Both the position numbers and the translations under genes were made by a program. Positions 37,184 to 47,241 of a DNA stretch of 64,000 nucleotides are shown in pieces; the stretch's first letter is position 1; each line of letters begins with the position of its first letter. A model generated the notes under the pieces. It ran no database searches, was not told where the DNA came from, and saw only the letters and a program-made list of their open reading frames with translations. The stretch is from Deinococcus indicus (GTDB taxonomy: Bacteria; Deinococcota; Deinococci; Deinococcales; Deinococcaceae): assembly GCF_002198095.1 (NCBI RefSeq), contig NZ_NHMK01000031.1, positions 1 to 64,000 on the forward strand. The letters are read 5' to 3'.

Positions 37184-37199
37184 GGTGAACACTCCTGGT

Positions 37200-39269
37200 T
37201 TATTTGACCTGCCCCTGGGTGGGGCTGAGGCGGCGAAGGGGGTTGTAACGGGGGCTGGTTTCGGTGTTGAAGCCGGTGGGGTTCAGGAACTCGACCATGT
37301 GCAGTCGGATGGGCTGCAGGATGTGGCCGATGAGGGTGAGGGCGAGAACGAAGAAGTGCAGGATCACGCCGACCAGCAGGCCCAGCAGCAGACCGAGGAA
37401 GCCGAGGCTCTCGTAGAGGCTCCAGCCCAGGTCGGTGCACAGCTTGGCGAGAATGGCGGACACGAGGCCCACGGCGAAGATTCGGGCGTAACTGACGACC
37501 GCGCCGCCCTGTGAGAGCAGTTCGATGGGCAGCAGCGGGAAGTGCTTGATGACGCGCAGCCAGCCGACGATGAACGCGGCGAAGCCCAGGAACATCAGCC
37601 AGACGCGGGGGTCGGCGAAGTTGCTGAGTGCGCCGAAGTCCTTGGCGGCGCGGCTGATGAAGGCCAGCAGCACCAGGGCACCGACGCCGCCGAACAGCGC
37701 GATGCCTTCCCAGGTGTGGACGGGGTCTTTGTGCTTGAGTCCCTGCTGGATACGGATCGCCCAGCCCCACAGGACCTGAAGGATGCCGAACAGCAGCGCG
37801 AACACCAGGGCGACGTTGCTGAAGTACTCGGTTTCCAGGCGGGGGAACACGATGGGCAGGAAGCCCTCGTAATACCCTTCCTTGGCCTTGTACGGGTCGA
37901 CCGGGAAGGTCAGGCCGGTCCAGCCCCAGAGGCGGTCGAGCAGTTCCGGGTTGATGTAGAAGAAGTGCACGTGCTCAAGCAGGGTGCCGAAGAACTCGCC
38001 GGTGAGGAAGCCCCACACGATGGTCCAGGCGGCCATGACGTTCGTCACGAAGCCCAGGTCCTTGAGGGTGGCGGGCGGGATGTACGCACCCATGAAGCTC
38101 AGGTCCCAGCCCTCGTTGCGCCGGGCCTTGCCCAGCAGCCACAGGCCGAAGGCGAGGAACATCAGGCCGTACGCGATGTCGGCGATGATGATCCCGAAGA
38201 ACAGCGGGAAGAACAGTGCCACGATCCAGGTGGGATCGAAACTGCCGTACTTGGGCGGCGACATCAGGCCCATGACGACCTGGAAGGGCCGCACGTAGCT
38301 GTTGTTCTTCAGTTCGACCGGCACGAGCGCGTCGTGGTGCTCGTCCACGGCGTGCAGTTCGTAGCTGACGGCGTCACCGAAGGGCGCCAGGGCCGCCGTG
38401 AGGGCGGCGGCGCGGTCCTGCGGCACGTAGCCCTGCAGCGCGAGGCTGTACTTGCCGCGTGCGGACACGGCGCGGACATCGTGCACGGCCACGCGGTCTT
38501 TCAGGACGTCGCGGATGGCGTACAGGACGGGCGCGTGCGTCTGGGCCAGCCGGTCGCGTTCGGTGTTCAGTTCGCGCTGGCGGGCTTCCCCGCTGCGGGC
38601 GATCTGTTCCATCTGCTCGGCTGCCTCGCTGAGGCTCAGGCGGTCGAAACGGCCCGGCAGGCGCAGCTCGCCGAGGCGGACGCGGCCCAGGGCGGCGCGC
38701 GCGGCGTCACGGTCACCGGTCAGGGTGGCGATCAGGCCCACGCGGTTCTGCCCGACCGTCTCGGTCGCCAGGGCGTGGCGGTCGCGCAGCGTCTCGTTCA
38801 GCGCGGCCTGCAACTCGGCGACGTTGTCGGTCGGCTGAAGCAGGAACGGCACGGTCGCCACGCGGCGGCTGCGGTCCAGCCCGCCGGCCAGGCGCGACAG
38901 GGCGCGCACGGCGTCACCGTAGGTGGCTTCGGCGTCCAGGTCGGCCTGGAATTCCTGACGCTGACGGGCGAGCGCGGCCACGGGAAGCGCGGCCTGCTCG
39001 ATGGTGTCGGCCCAGGTGGTCTCGGCGGGCAGCGGGGCGGGAGCCGGGCGGTAGCTGCCCAGTTCCGCGAGGGTGCTTTCCACGCGGGCGAGCAGGCGCT
39101 CGTCCTCGCGGCGGCTCTGGGCGTCTGTGCCGGCCAGGGTCCCGGTGTTCAGTGGACCGCCCGTGATGGGCTTGAGGTGCAGCACCCCGGCGTTCTGCAG
39201 GGCCGCAATGACGGCGTCGCTGTCGCGTTTGCGCGTGGCGATCACGACCTGCTGCATGGGGTTGATCAC
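37200..39269 (-). CDS. atpI: V/A-type ATP synthase subunit I (a-type membrane subunit)
   Basis: 689 residues. The N-terminal half is cytoplasmic and coiled-coil; the C-terminal half has about eight transmembrane helices, with [20 protein letters not shown] and [16 protein letters not shown], and provides the proton half-channels. It starts at a GTG whose GTGA overlaps the stop of atpG; an in-frame ATG lies four codons later (39257) and is an alternative start. Confidence 0.95.
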   Translation of the reverse strand: MINPMQQVVIATRKRDSDAVIAALQNAGVLHLKPITGGPLNTGTLAGTDAQSRREDERLLARVESTLAELGSYRPAPAPLPAETTWADTIEQAALPVAALARQRQEFQADLDAEATYGDAVRALSRLAGGLDRSRRVATVPFLLQPTDNVAELQAALNETLRDRHALATETVGQNRVGLIATLTGDRDAARAALGRVRLGELRLPGRFDRLSLSEAAEQMEQIARSGEARQRELNTERDRLAQTHAPVLYAIRDVLKDRVAVHDVRAVSARGKYSLALQGYVPQDRAAALTAALAPFGDAVSYELHAVDEHHDALVPVELKNNSYVRPFQVVMGLMSPPKYGSFDPTWIVALFFPLFFGIIIADIAYGLMFLAFGLWLLGKARRNEGWDLSFMGAYIPPATLKDLGFVTNVMAAWTIVWGFLTGEFFGTLLEHVHFFYINPELLDRLWGWTGLTFPVDPYKAKEGYYEGFLPIVFPRLETEYFSNVALVFALLFGILQVLWGWAIRIQQGLKHKDPVHTWEGIALFGGVGALVLLAFISRAAKDFGALSNFADPRVWLMFLGFAAFIVGWLRVIKHFPLLPIELLSQGGAVVSYARIFAVGLVSAILAKLCTDLGWSLYESLGFLGLLLGLLVGVILHFFVLALTLIGHILQPIRLHMVEFLNPTGFNTETSPRYNPLRRLSPTQGQVK

Positions 39270-39583
39270 GGAAGCACCGCCCTCATGATGGTGTCCACGG
39301 CCTGGCCCAGTTTGGCCTCGGCGCGGGCGCGGGTGGCCTGTGCCTGCTCCTGGGCGCTGGCGCTGGCCTGCGCGCGAATCTGCTGCACTTCGGCGCCGAG
39401 CGTCTGCTCGTGCTCGGTCTGCAGGGCTTTCGCGCGGGCTTCAGCTTCGCGGAGGATGCCGGCAGCTTCCGCCTCGGCTGCTTCCACGGTCGCCTGCGCC
39501 TGTGCGCGGGCCGCTTCGATCTGCGCGTCCAGCGCCGCTTCACGGCTGGCCAGTTCACTTAAGACTCGACTTGAGACGTCCAA
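39266..39583 (-). CDS. atpG: V/A-type ATP synthase subunit G (peripheral stalk)
   Basis: 105 residues, a nearly uninterrupted Ala/Glu/Gln coiled coil ([42 protein letters not shown]), the partner of subunit E in the stator stalk. It begins with a TTG at 39583, supported by an AAGGAGG ribosome-binding site about 8-10 nt upstream. First gene of the operon. Confidence 0.85.
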   Translation of the reverse strand: MDVSSRVLSELASREAALDAQIEAARAQAQATVEAAEAEAAGILREAEARAKALQTEHEQTLGAEVQQIRAQASASAQEQAQATRARAEAKLGQAVDTIMRAVLP

Positions 39584-39631
39584 AACTCACTCCTCCTTTC
39601 CCTTCGTGACTCAAGCACCCCGGTCAAGGCG

Positions 39632-39725
39632 CCCCATGAACGTCATGGGGTGTGGCGGGGGTGCGGTGAGTTTTGCGGTGGCCCGACCCTTTGTGATAAT
39701 TGCGTCAGACTCGTAATCCATCCTA
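39632..39725 (-). promoter_or_regulatory. ATP synthase operon promoter and leader hairpin
   Basis: On the minus strand an extended -10 TGTTAGGAT (hexamer 39720-39725) would start a leader of about 130 nt before the TTG of atpG. The leader contains a near-perfect palindrome CCCCATGA-CGT-TCATGGGG (39632-39650), 49 nt before the start codon, which can form a hairpin. A second candidate -10 (TATCAC near 39696) cannot be excluded. Confidence 0.45.
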
Positions 39726-39987
39726 ACACAGCCTTTTCGGGAATCCGGGAGGGCAAGCGTCCCTGCTGGGCCCGCCAACCGCCGGTCAGCACGCCGCGTT
39801 CCTGGCCGGGTGACGGCCCCGGAACAGGGGCCCCGGAACAGAGCGCGGCAGGACAAGGCCTGCCTTCCGGGGATGCGGTCGGAGGCAGGCAGACGTGGAG
39901 GGTCGTGGATTGTCAGGCCGGCCGCGCAGGGCCGCGTGGAGGGACAGGAAAGATCAGGTCAGGAAGGCGCTCAGGGGAGGGTGGGGA
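39726..39987. other. Intergenic region between the ATP synthase operon and amt
   Basis: GC-rich sequence with several short direct and inverted repeats (GGCCCCGGAACAGGGGCCCCGGAAC; CAGGACAAGGCCTGCC). No protein, RNA gene or clear terminator for amt was recognised. Confidence 0.35.
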
Positions 39988-41304
39988 TCAGTCGCCGCCG
40001 ACGAACACCGGCGCGCCCAGGCCCGTCTCGTTCTCGCTGTAGCCCTGCTCGCTGTGGGCGGCGATGTCCATGCCCGTGACCTCCTGGCTGGCCGGGACGC
40101 GCAGCGGCGTGACCAGCGACACCAGTTTCAGCAGGATGAAGCTGCCCACCCCGGCGAAGGCGAGGCTCGCCACGACACTCACGATCTGCACGATCATCTG
40201 CTCGCCCACGGGCTTGCCGGCGCCGGTCGTCCAGGCGAGCGCGCCGGTCAGCAGGGCGCCCACAATGCCGGCCACGCCGTGGCAGGCGAACACGTCGAGG
40301 GAATCGTCGGCACGCAGGCGGTGCTTGAGCTGCACGGCCCAGTAGCTGGCGGTGGCGCCCAGCGCGCCGATCACCAGCGCGGCCCAGGGGCTCACGAAGG
40401 CGCAGGCGGGGGTGATGGCGACCAGACCCACGACCACGCCGGTCGCGGCGCCCACGGCGGTGGGTTTGCCGTTGCGGACGCTTTCCCAGACCAGCCAGGT
40501 CAGCATCGCGGCGGCCGGGGCGATCAGGGTGGTGATGAAGGCCAGCGCGGCGGTCTGACCGGCGCTCAGGGCGCTGCCGGCGTTGAAGCCCATCCAGCCG
40601 AACCACAGCAGCCCGGCGCCCAGCAGGACCAGCGGGACGTTGTGCGGCACGTGCGCCACGCGGGGGTGCCCCAGGCGCGGCCCGACCACGAACGCAGCGA
40701 CCAGGGCGCTGATTCCGGCGCTGATGTGAATGACGGTGCCGCCCGCGAAGTCCAGCGCGCCGTCCTTGAACAGCCAGCCGTCGGCGCTCCAGACCCAGTG
40801 GGCCAGCGGCGAGTAGATCAGCAGGGTCCACAGGCCGCCGAACAGCACGAAGGCCCCGAAGCGCATGCGTTCCACGACCGCGCCGCTGATCAGGGCCAGC
40901 GCGATGATGGCGAACATCGCCTGGAACGCCGCGAACACGTACGTGGGGATGGTGCCGCTCAGGGCGCCGCTCAGGCCCTCGAGGCCCAGGTTGCCCAGGC
41001 CGCCGATCAGGGCGTTGCCGCCCTCGCCGAAGGCCAGGGTGTACCCGGCCAGCATCCACAGCACGCCGACGATCCCGATGGACACGAAGCTCATCATCAT
41101 GGTGTTCAGGACGCTCTGGGCGCGGGTCAGGCCGCCGTAGAAGAACGCGAGGCCCGGCGTCATCAGCAGGACCAGCGCGGCGGACACCAGCATCCAGGCG
41201 GTGTCGCCGGTGTTCAGTTCGGGTTTGGCGTCCTGCGCGAGGGCCGCGCCGCCCAGCAGCAACGCGAGCGGCAGGGCCGCCTTCAGGGGGGTGGGGTGGG
41301 TCAT
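39988..41304 (-). CDS. amt: Ammonium transporter Amt
   Basis: 438 residues with a signal peptide (MTHPTPLKAALPLALLLGGAALAQ) and eleven transmembrane helices, the Amt trimer fold. The pore twin-His pair is visible in GGTVIHISAGISAL and VFACHGVAGIVG; the signature DFAGGTVIHIS is intact. The C-terminal tail (TGMDIAAHSEQGYSENE) is the PII-binding region. The start at 41304 follows an AAGGAG; the longer open frame only runs back through the PII gene. It lies 23 bp downstream of the PII gene, the usual glnK-amtB pairing. Confidence 0.95.
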   Translation of the reverse strand: MTHPTPLKAALPLALLLGGAALAQDAKPELNTGDTAWMLVSAALVLLMTPGLAFFYGGLTRAQSVLNTMMMSFVSIGIVGVLWMLAGYTLAFGEGGNALIGGLGNLGLEGLSGALSGTIPTYVFAAFQAMFAIIALALISGAVVERMRFGAFVLFGGLWTLLIYSPLAHWVWSADGWLFKDGALDFAGGTVIHISAGISALVAAFVVGPRLGHPRVAHVPHNVPLVLLGAGLLWFGWMGFNAGSALSAGQTAALAFITTLIAPAAAMLTWLVWESVRNGKPTAVGAATGVVVGLVAITPACAFVSPWAALVIGALGATASYWAVQLKHRLRADDSLDVFACHGVAGIVGALLTGALAWTTGAGKPVGEQMIVQIVSVVASLAFAGVGSFILLKLVSLVTPLRVPASQEVTGMDIAAHSEQGYSENETGLGAPVFVGGD

Positions 41305-41327
41305 GGTCGCTCCTTGATCGGGGCCGC

Positions 41328-41699
<372 letters not shown>

Positions 41700-41752
41700 G
41701 GTGTCTCCCTTTTCCGGTTCAATTTGCAGTTTTCGCATCCCTGCATACCCCG

Positions 41753-41781
41753 AGCTTAGAGACACATGTGCAGAATGTCAA
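41753..41781 (-). promoter_or_regulatory. Promoter of the glnK-amt operon
   Basis: Minus-strand -35 TTGACA (41776-41781), 17-bp spacer and -10 TAAGCT (41753-41758), with a leader of about 45 nt. The spacer holds the palindrome CACATGTG (41763-41770 region). An inverted copy GACACATGACGC lies about 60 bp upstream (+ strand CATGTGTC near 41826-41833). These may be regulator sites. Confidence 0.75.
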
Positions 41782-41984
41782 AAGTTTTCTTGCGATTTGG
41801 CTAGATTTTTCTGCGCAGATTGCGTCATGTGTCCGCAAAACTGCATCCTGTTGCGGCGCGGCGCCTCACGCCCCCGGAGGAGCGGTTCTCCCCTCCCCCG
41901 CTCTGGCCGCCGGCGGGACAGAAGGCGGCGCGGCAGCCCCTGTGAAGGACTGCCGCGCCACTCTGATGTTCGCTGCTGCTTCTA

Positions 41985-42119
41985 ACACGGATTCCGTTTG
42001 TTTCGCCGACAATCCGGAACTTCACCGGATTGCCAGCTCCACGTCCGGAACCCGTGTTGCTCCCACTCGCTTCGCTCGGGTTGAACGGGCTTTGCAGCCC
42101 ATTCAACCGGAGTCCGTAT
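41985..42119 (-). repeat. Stop-codon-associated repeat, copy E (135 bp)
   Basis: Full-length short version. Read on the minus strand, the left end ATACGGACTCCGG begins on the last A of the TAA stop of the DUF4126 gene; the right end is ACGGAATCCGTGT. Both hairpins are intact. It lies between this gene and the upstream region of glnK. Confidence 0.88.
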
Positions 42120-42676
42120 TAGATCAGCCGGCGGGGCCTCAGCCGCAGCCAGAAGCGCACGCCCAGCACCGCGACCACGGCCAGCACCACAGCTCCCACG
42201 ACCGGCGCGAACACCGCCAGCACGCTGAGCAGCACGCTCGTGCCGTCCTCGACGCCACTGACCACCGGGTTCCCCAGGCCGCCGGTCGTGGCGGTCGCCA
42301 CCGGCCTGACCGCCGTGCGCGTGGCGTGGACGCCCCCGGCCACGATCAGGCCCAGCGCCATGCTGAGGGCCGGGGGCACGTCGGCCACGCCGGACTGCGC
42401 CGCGAACAGCACCGCGCCGGCCGCCGTGTTCACCACGCCGCCCAGCAGGTGCAGCGCGTGATCCACGCCCGGAATCTTGTCGCCCACGAAATCCAGCAGG
42501 CCCAGCACGCCGATGCCCACCAGCACCCAGGTGTTGCCCAGCAGGTCGAAGGGTTCGTTCAGGCCCAGCACGCCGAAGCGGGACAGCAGGCCCACCAGCA
42601 GCAGCGGCACGAAGGCGTTCAGACCCGCCGCGCCCGACAGGCCCAGCGAGGACAGCAGACCGGAGAGCAGTTCCAT
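42119..42676 (-). CDS. DUF4126 membrane protein
   Basis: 185 residues with four to five transmembrane helices. LSGAAGLNAFVPLLLVGLLSRFG, FVGDKIPGVDHALHLLGGVVNTAAGAVLFA and GGVHATRTAVRPVATATTGGLGNPVVSGVEDG are characteristic of DUF4126; function unknown. TACTGT (42684-42689) lies 7 nt before the ATG at 42676, a leaderless start. The stop TAA overlaps repeat copy E. Confidence 0.83.
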   Translation of the reverse strand: MELLSGLLSSLGLSGAAGLNAFVPLLLVGLLSRFGVLGLNEPFDLLGNTWVLVGIGVLGLLDFVGDKIPGVDHALHLLGGVVNTAAGAVLFAAQSGVADVPPALSMALGLIVAGGVHATRTAVRPVATATTGGLGNPVVSGVEDGTSVLLSVLAVFAPVVGAVVLAVVAVLGVRFWLRLRPRRLI

Positions 42677-42776
42677 ACGCCCCACAGTACGCGCCGCCGG
42701 AAGCGGCCGTTCCCACCCCCCCCACCTGCCGGTCCCACCGGGGGCCGGGGCGGTCCAGAGGGGGGGCGGGCCGCTG

Positions 42777-43865
42777 TCAGCGCAGGTAGGCGACCAGCAG
42801 GTCCACCCCGGCGCGCAGGTCGGCCTCGTGAACGGCCTCCACGACCGTGTGGATGTAACGGGTGGGGAGGCTGAGGGTCAGGGTGGGCACGCCGCCCCGG
42901 CTGCGCTGGATGGCCGCGCCGTCCGTGCCGCCCTGCGCCAGCACCTCCAGCTGCGCGGGAATGCCATTGGCCTGCGCCAGATCCCAGAAGCTATCGACGA
43001 GCGCGCGGTGCGAGATCATGCTCGAATCGAACACCTTGATGCCGATGCCGTCCCCGAGGCGGGTCACGGCGTCCTCGGCGGGCACGCCGGGCGTGTCCAC
43101 GGCCAGCGTCACGTCCAGGCCGATGCCGACGGTGGGCTGCGCGCCGTACGCGGCGGTGATCGCGCCGCGCAGCCCGACCTCCTCCTGGGTGCTGAACACC
43201 GCGATCAGTTCGTGCCGCAGGTCCTGGCCGCGCAGGGCGCGCAGCGTCTCGAGCAGCAGGAACACGCTGGCGCGGTCGTCCATGGCCTTGCCGCACACCA
43301 GCCGCCCGACCCGGCGGGCCGACTGGTCCAGCGTGACCATGTCCCCGACCCGCACCTGCGCGCGGACCTCGTCGGCGCCCAGGCCCAGGTCGATGAAGAA
43401 TTCCCGGACCTCCGGGATCTTCTTGCGTTCCTCGGGACTGGCGATGTGCACCGGCTTGCCGCCGGGCGTCAGGATGCCCGGCAGCGCCCCGCCGCGCGCG
43501 TGGACGGTCACGTTCCGCGCGAACAGGTTGCGGGTGTCGAAGCCGCCCAGCGCCTGCACCCGCAGGAAGCCCCGGTCGTCGATGAAGCGCACCAGGAAGC
43601 CGATCTCGTCCATGTGGGCGCTGATCATCACGCGCTCGGCCACCTCGCCCTTTTTCGGGGGGCGGGCAGCGCGGCGGGCGATCACGTTGCCCATGGCGTC
43701 CACGTGGACCTCGTCGGCCAGTCCTTCCAGTTCGGCCAGCACGAAGTCGCGCACGGCGTCCTCCTGTCCGGGCACGCCGGGCAGATTCGACAGGTGCATC
43801 AGCACGTCCAGGCGCAGCTCGGGGACGGAGGGGGCCTTCCTATCCTTCTTCCGGGTTTTCGACAT
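42777..43865 (-). CDS. M42-family metallopeptidase (glutamyl aminopeptidase/TET-type)
   Basis: 362 residues. The two-metal site is visible: His/Asp in [10 protein letters not shown], Asp in [10 protein letters not shown], Glu-Glu in [11 protein letters not shown] (catalytic base and ligand), Asp in [12 protein letters not shown] and His in [13 protein letters not shown]42 enzymes form large assemblies that trim peptides. The start overlaps the 3' end of pth by 26 bp; a CATACT box lies 7 nt before the ATG, so both operonic and leaderless expression are possible. Confidence 0.92.
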   Translation of the reverse strand: MSKTRKKDRKAPSVPELRLDVLMHLSNLPGVPGQEDAVRDFVLAELEGLADEVHVDAMGNVIARRAARPPKKGEVAERVMISAHMDEIGFLVRFIDDRGFLRVQALGGFDTRNLFARNVTVHARGGALPGILTPGGKPVHIASPEERKKIPEVREFFIDLGLGADEVRAQVRVGDMVTLDQSARRVGRLVCGKAMDDRASVFLLLETLRALRGQDLRHELIAVFSTQEEVGLRGAITAAYGAQPTVGIGLDVTLAVDTPGVPAEDAVTRLGDGIGIKVFDSSMISHRALVDSFWDLAQANGIPAQLEVLAQGGTDGAAIQRSRGGVPTLTLSLPTRYIHTVVEAVHEADLRAGVDLLVAYLR

Positions 43866-44553
43866 GCCCGCCAGTATGCCCCGCCCCGCCCGGCGCGCTG
43901 ACCGGCGCGGTCCCTGCTGACGGGACGGACGCCGGCACCACTTGGGGGGGGGCCGGTTTCGGAGGTGGGGGCGGGCGCAGGTCCGTGCCGTTGAACTGCC
44001 CCTGCGCCTCGGCCAGCCCGGACGCCGCCCAGACCTCCACGGCGTTCGCGCCCAGCCGCACCAGTTCGGTCAGGTCTTTCTTCTCCTCGTCGCGCCAGCG
44101 GCTCAGGACCCAGTCCGGCACCGCCCAGCCCGCCGGGGGACGTGAGATGCCGATCTTCAGGCGCGCGAAGGCCTCGTGCCCCAGCAGCCGGATGATGTCG
44201 CGCACGCCGTTCTGCCCGCCGTGCCGCCCGCCCATGCGGAGCTTCAGCAGCCCGAACGGACTGTCCAGGTCGTCCTGCGCGACCAGCAGGTCCGTGCCCT
44301 CCAGCTTGTAGAACGACATCAGCGGCGCGACCGCCCGGCCAGACGCGTTCATGAACGTCAGCGGCTTGACCAGCAGCACCTTCTCGCCCGCGCCCGGCCC
44401 CAGGCGCACCTCGGCCACCTCGGCGTCCTTGCCTTCCCTGCGCCACGTCGCCCCGGCGCGGCGGGCGACCTCGTCGACGACCAGCCAGCCCACGTTATGC
44501 CGCGTCTGCGCGTACCCACTGCCCGGATTGCCCAGGCCAACCACCAGTTTCAC
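43840..44553 (-). CDS. pth: Peptidyl-tRNA hydrolase with Pro-rich C-terminal extension
   Basis: 237 residues. The catalytic domain (1-190) has [23 protein letters not shown] with the essential His, [10 protein letters not shown], and QDDLDSPFG with the conserved Asp. It recycles peptidyl-tRNAs released from stalled ribosomes. About 45 residues of Pro/Ala/Gly ([16 protein letters not shown]) follow the usual end and are probably disordered. GTG start, 7 nt after the stop of the hypothetical gene upstream; the 3' end overlaps the M42 gene. Confidence 0.94.
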   Translation of the reverse strand: MKLVVGLGNPGSGYAQTRHNVGWLVVDEVARRAGATWRREGKDAEVAEVRLGPGAGEKVLLVKPLTFMNASGRAVAPLMSFYKLEGTDLLVAQDDLDSPFGLLKLRMGGRHGGQNGVRDIIRLLGHEAFARLKIGISRPPAGWAVPDWVLSRWRDEEKKDLTELVRLGANAVEVWAASGLAEAQGQFNGTDLRPPPPPKPAPPQVVPASVPSAGTAPVSAPGGAGHTGGHVENPEEG

Positions 44554-44560
44554 GGGCGGC

Positions 44561-44965
44561 TCAGGCTTCCAGGCTGTGCAGGATCTCGCGCCACTTCGCC
44601 TCGGTCTCGCGGACGCGCAGGTCCGTGCGGGCGCGGTTGTACCCGCCCCGGAACTCCGCGAAGCGCGTGTCGGTCTCGGCGAACAGCAGGCCCAGCGCCT
44701 GACGGATGTCGGTCACGTTCCGTTCGGTCAGGGTGGTGTCCTTGGCGTCCAGCACCTCGTCCAGCGTGGCCATCAGGCCCGACAGGGGCCGCAGCCACTG
44801 GAACTGCGGGTGGTTCATGACCAGCGAGTACAGCTCGAACGGCCCCCCGACCGGACCGTTCAGGAACTCGTAGTCACTCTTGGCGAAGTCCAGCAGCGCG
44901 GAATGAAAATGCCGTAGCGCCGGGACCAGGGCAGTGAGTTTCGCGCGAACAGCAGCGTCAGTCAT
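44561..44965 (-). CDS. Hypothetical protein in the pth operon
   Basis: 134 residues, predicted all-helical and soluble, no recognised family (contains [36 protein letters not shown]). TACGCT (44972-44977) lies 6 nt before the ATG, a leaderless promoter, and pth follows 7 bp after the stop, so this is the first gene of an operon with pth and the M42 peptidase. Confidence 0.72.
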   Translation of the reverse strand: MTDAAVRAKLTALVPALRHFHSALLDFAKSDYEFLNGPVGGPFELYSLVMNHPQFQWLRPLSGLMATLDEVLDAKDTTLTERNVTDIRQALGLLFAETDTRFAEFRGGYNRARTDLRVRETEAKWREILHSLEA

Positions 44966-45129
44966 ACCCCCAGCGTAGCAAGGCCCGCCCGGTCAGGCCG
45001 GGCTCCGGCTCGCATTCCCCCGATCCGGCCCCACGCGGGGCGCGCGGCGTGTCAGGATGAGCGGCATCCACCTTCAGTGTCCTGTCCCCGCTCCGGGCCA
45101 CCCGCGGCTCCGGGCGACGGAGGCCCGTC

Positions 45130-45696
45130 ATGAACCAGTTCCCACCGGACCCGGACGCGCCGGGACCGCCCGGCACTCCCAGTCTTCATCTGACCGTCGC
45201 CTTCTACCCGCCGCAGTACGCCGCCGAGGTGCGCGGCGCGCCGCTGGCCCGCCTGGACGCCCGGCTGCTGCACCTGCACGCCCGCACGCCGCTGACCACG
45301 CTGCGCGCCGTGCTGCACGACAGCGCCCGCCTGCTGGGCGCGCACCTGACGCTGCGCGGCGCGGCGCTGGACCTGCGCGCCGACCCCTGGAGCGGCGGCG
45401 GCACCCTGCGCGGCGAGACGCTGGCCGCCGCCCGCCACCACCTGATGCTGCCCGGCACGCCCCGCCCGCTGGCCCCCGCCGACCTGCGCGCCCTGACGGC
45501 CCGCTGGACGCACGGCACGCTGCTGCTCGTGCAGGGCGGACAGGTGACCGAGCAGCTGAACCTCGCGGACGAACTCGACCGCCTGACGCTGCACGGCGTC
45601 CTGCACGGCCCGCCCGGACCGGACACGCGCCTGCACGCGCACCGCCTGCGGCCCGGCGGGCAGCTGGAGCAGTGGCTGGCCACGCCGCGCCGCTGA
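45130..45696 (+). CDS. Hypothetical protein
   Basis: 188 residues, rich in Leu, Arg, His and Pro, no membrane helix, no recognised family. The start is supported by GGAGG about 7 nt before ATG 45130. It ends before a large palindromic hairpin. The upstream 160 bp, shared with the divergent pth operon, show no clear promoter. Confidence 0.6.
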   Translation: MNQFPPDPDAPGPPGTPSLHLTVAFYPPQYAAEVRGAPLARLDARLLHLHARTPLTTLRAVLHDSARLLGAHLTLRGAALDLRADPWSGGGTLRGETLAAARHHLMLPGTPRPLAPADLRALTARWTHGTLLLVQGGQVTEQLNLADELDRLTLHGVLHGPPGPDTRLHAHRLRPGGQLEQWLATPRR

Positions 45697-45709
45697 TCCG
45701 GCGATACCG

Positions 45710-45793
45710 ACCGCTCAGAGCGGGTGGCAGCGGAGCGGCCGGGAGGGAAGCGGGGTCTTCGCCCCGTCTCCCCCGCCGGCCGCTCTGAGCGGT
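45710..45793. terminator. Large bidirectional hairpin
   Basis: A perfect 14-bp outer stem ACCGCTCAGAGCGG (45710-45723) / complement (45780-45793), with further GC pairing inside (AGCGGCCGG.., GCGGGG-TCTTC-GCCCCG). It lies between convergent genes: the 188-residue hypothetical (+) and HU (-). Confidence 0.65.
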
Positions 45794-45803
45794 GACGACC
45801 TGC

Positions 45804-46178
45804 TTACAGACTGCCCTTGAGGGTGGTGGCGACCTTGAAACGCACCTTCTTCCCGGCGGGAATGGTGATGCGTTCGCTGGTGCCGGGTTTCACGCCGGTC
45901 CGGGCGGCGGTCTGGGCGATGCTGAGGGTTCCCAGGCCCGGCAGGCCGACGCTGTGGCCGCTGCGCAGCGCGTCGATCACGCAGTCGACCATGGTGCTGA
46001 CCGCCTCGCCCGCCTGTTTCTTGTTCAGGGTGGTGCGGTCGGCGACCATGTCGATGATCTGCGTCTTGGCGATCTTCCCGGCGTCGGCAGGGACCGTCTC
46101 GGCCGGCGCGGCCTTGGCAGTCCGGGCGGCGGGACGGGTGGCGGGTTTCTTCGCGGCGGGCTTGCTGCTCTTGGCCAT
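45804..46178 (-). CDS. hup: DNA-binding protein HU with N-terminal extension
   Basis: 124 residues. The C-terminal 90 are [80 protein letters not shown], including the DNA-inserting beta arm. The first 33 residues are a Lys/Ala/Pro extension ([21 protein letters not shown]), typical of Deinococcus HU and reminiscent of histone tails. It compacts the nucleoid. GGAGG precedes the start; a strong promoter lies upstream. Confidence 0.95.
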   Translation of the reverse strand: MAKSSKPAAKKPATRPAARTAKAAPAETVPADAGKIAKTQIIDMVADRTTLNKKQAGEAVSTMVDCVIDALRSGHSVGLPGLGTLSIAQTAARTGVKPGTSERITIPAGKKVRFKVATTLKGSL

Positions 46179-46228
46179 GCGGGAACCTCCGGGAACTGAA
46201 TTGAGCGGTGAATTTTTGGCTCAAATGC

Positions 46229-46256
46229 ACACTAACACACCATTGCCCCGCGTCAA
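46229..46256 (-). promoter_or_regulatory. hup promoter
   Basis: Minus-strand -35 TTGACG (46251-46256), 16-bp spacer and extended -10 TGTTAGTGT (hexamer 46229-46234), giving a leader of about 45 nt. The remaining gap to 46418 shows no feature. Confidence 0.75.
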
Positions 46257-46418
46257 GCGAAGAACGGCGACCCAGTCGGAGCGCAGCCTGCCCCGCCCCC
46301 GCTGCCGCGCCCTGAAAACCGCGACTGGATGAGAAAAATCCCACAGTCTGCTCCGGCACCCGCAGAGGGCACCCCCCCCAGATTCCCCCGGCGCCTTCCG
46401 GCTCCCGAACGCCGGGGC

Positions 46419-47159
46419 TCAGGGCGCGCGCAGGGCCAGCGTGCGGGTGCGGCCGGTCAGGGCGTCCAGGGTCCACAGGCGCCCGCGCAGCGGCTCACCG
46501 ACGCCGCCCAGCAGCTTCAGAGCCTCCAGCGCCATCATGTTCCCCACCACCGCCGGGACCGGGCCGATCACGCCCGCCTCGTCGCAGGACAGGTCGTCGC
46601 CCGGATCGGGAAACACGTCACGCAGGCCCAGGCCAGGGCCGAACACGCTGACCATGCCGCTCGTGCCGCTGGCCGCCCCCCACACCCACTCGCGGCCCAG
46701 CGCCGCGCAGGTGTCGGCGATCAGGTACCGCGACCCGAAGTTGTCGGTGGCGTCCACGGTCAGGTCCGCGCCGCCCAGCAGGTCGCGGGCGTTCCCGGCG
46801 TCCAGGTGCGGGGCGGCCAGCGCCGTCACGAAGGGATTGACCGCCTGCGCCCGCGCGGCCGTCAGCGCCGCCTTGGGCCGCCCCACGTCGGCCTGCGTGA
46901 ACTGCGTCTGGCGGTGCAGGTTGCTCAGGTCCACCGTGTCGCTGTCCGCGATGATCAGGCGGCCCACGCCCGCCCCGGCCAGCGCCAGCGCCACCGGCCC
47001 GCCCAGCCCGCCCGCCCCGACGATCAGGACCGTCGCGGCCCGCAGGCGCTCCTGCGCGCCGGCCTCCAGCCACTCGGGGACCAGCAGCTGCCGGGAGTAC
47101 CGGCGCAGTTCGCTGCGGCCGGTCACGCGAGGAGGCGAGGCGGTGATCGGGTCGGTCAT
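46419..47159 (-). CDS. MoeB/ThiF/HesA-family adenylyltransferase (E1-like)
   Basis: 246 residues. The ATP-binding motif VLIVGAGGLGGPVALALAGAGVG, the catalytic Arg/Asn region DLSNLHRQTQFTQADVGRPKA, the Asp in TVDATDNFGSRYL, and LSCDEAGVIGPVPAVVGNMMALEALKLL are typical of enzymes that adenylate ubiquitin-like sulfur carriers for molybdopterin or thiamin synthesis. No C-terminal CxxC zinc pairs are seen. Which pathway it serves is undecided. TACACT (47166-47171) lies 6 nt before ATG 47159. Confidence 0.87.
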   Translation of the reverse strand: MTDPITASPPRVTGRSELRRYSRQLLVPEWLEAGAQERLRAATVLIVGAGGLGGPVALALAGAGVGRLIIADSDTVDLSNLHRQTQFTQADVGRPKAALTAARAQAVNPFVTALAAPHLDAGNARDLLGGADLTVDATDNFGSRYLIADTCAALGREWVWGAASGTSGMVSVFGPGLGLRDVFPDPGDDLSCDEAGVIGPVPAVVGNMMALEALKLLGGVGEPLRGRLWTLDALTGRTRTLALRAP

Positions 47160-47241
47160 GCCCGGAGTGTAGTGCGGCCACGCCGCGCCGGCACGCAGCG
47201 CAGCGCGCCGCCCCCGGCCTTCGCCGTACAATGCCGCGCGT

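Noticed and set aside
37542..39716. A 724-codon plus-strand frame across atpI
   Set aside because: It is the complement of a clearly coding gene, with shadow composition and no ribosome-binding site or known motif.
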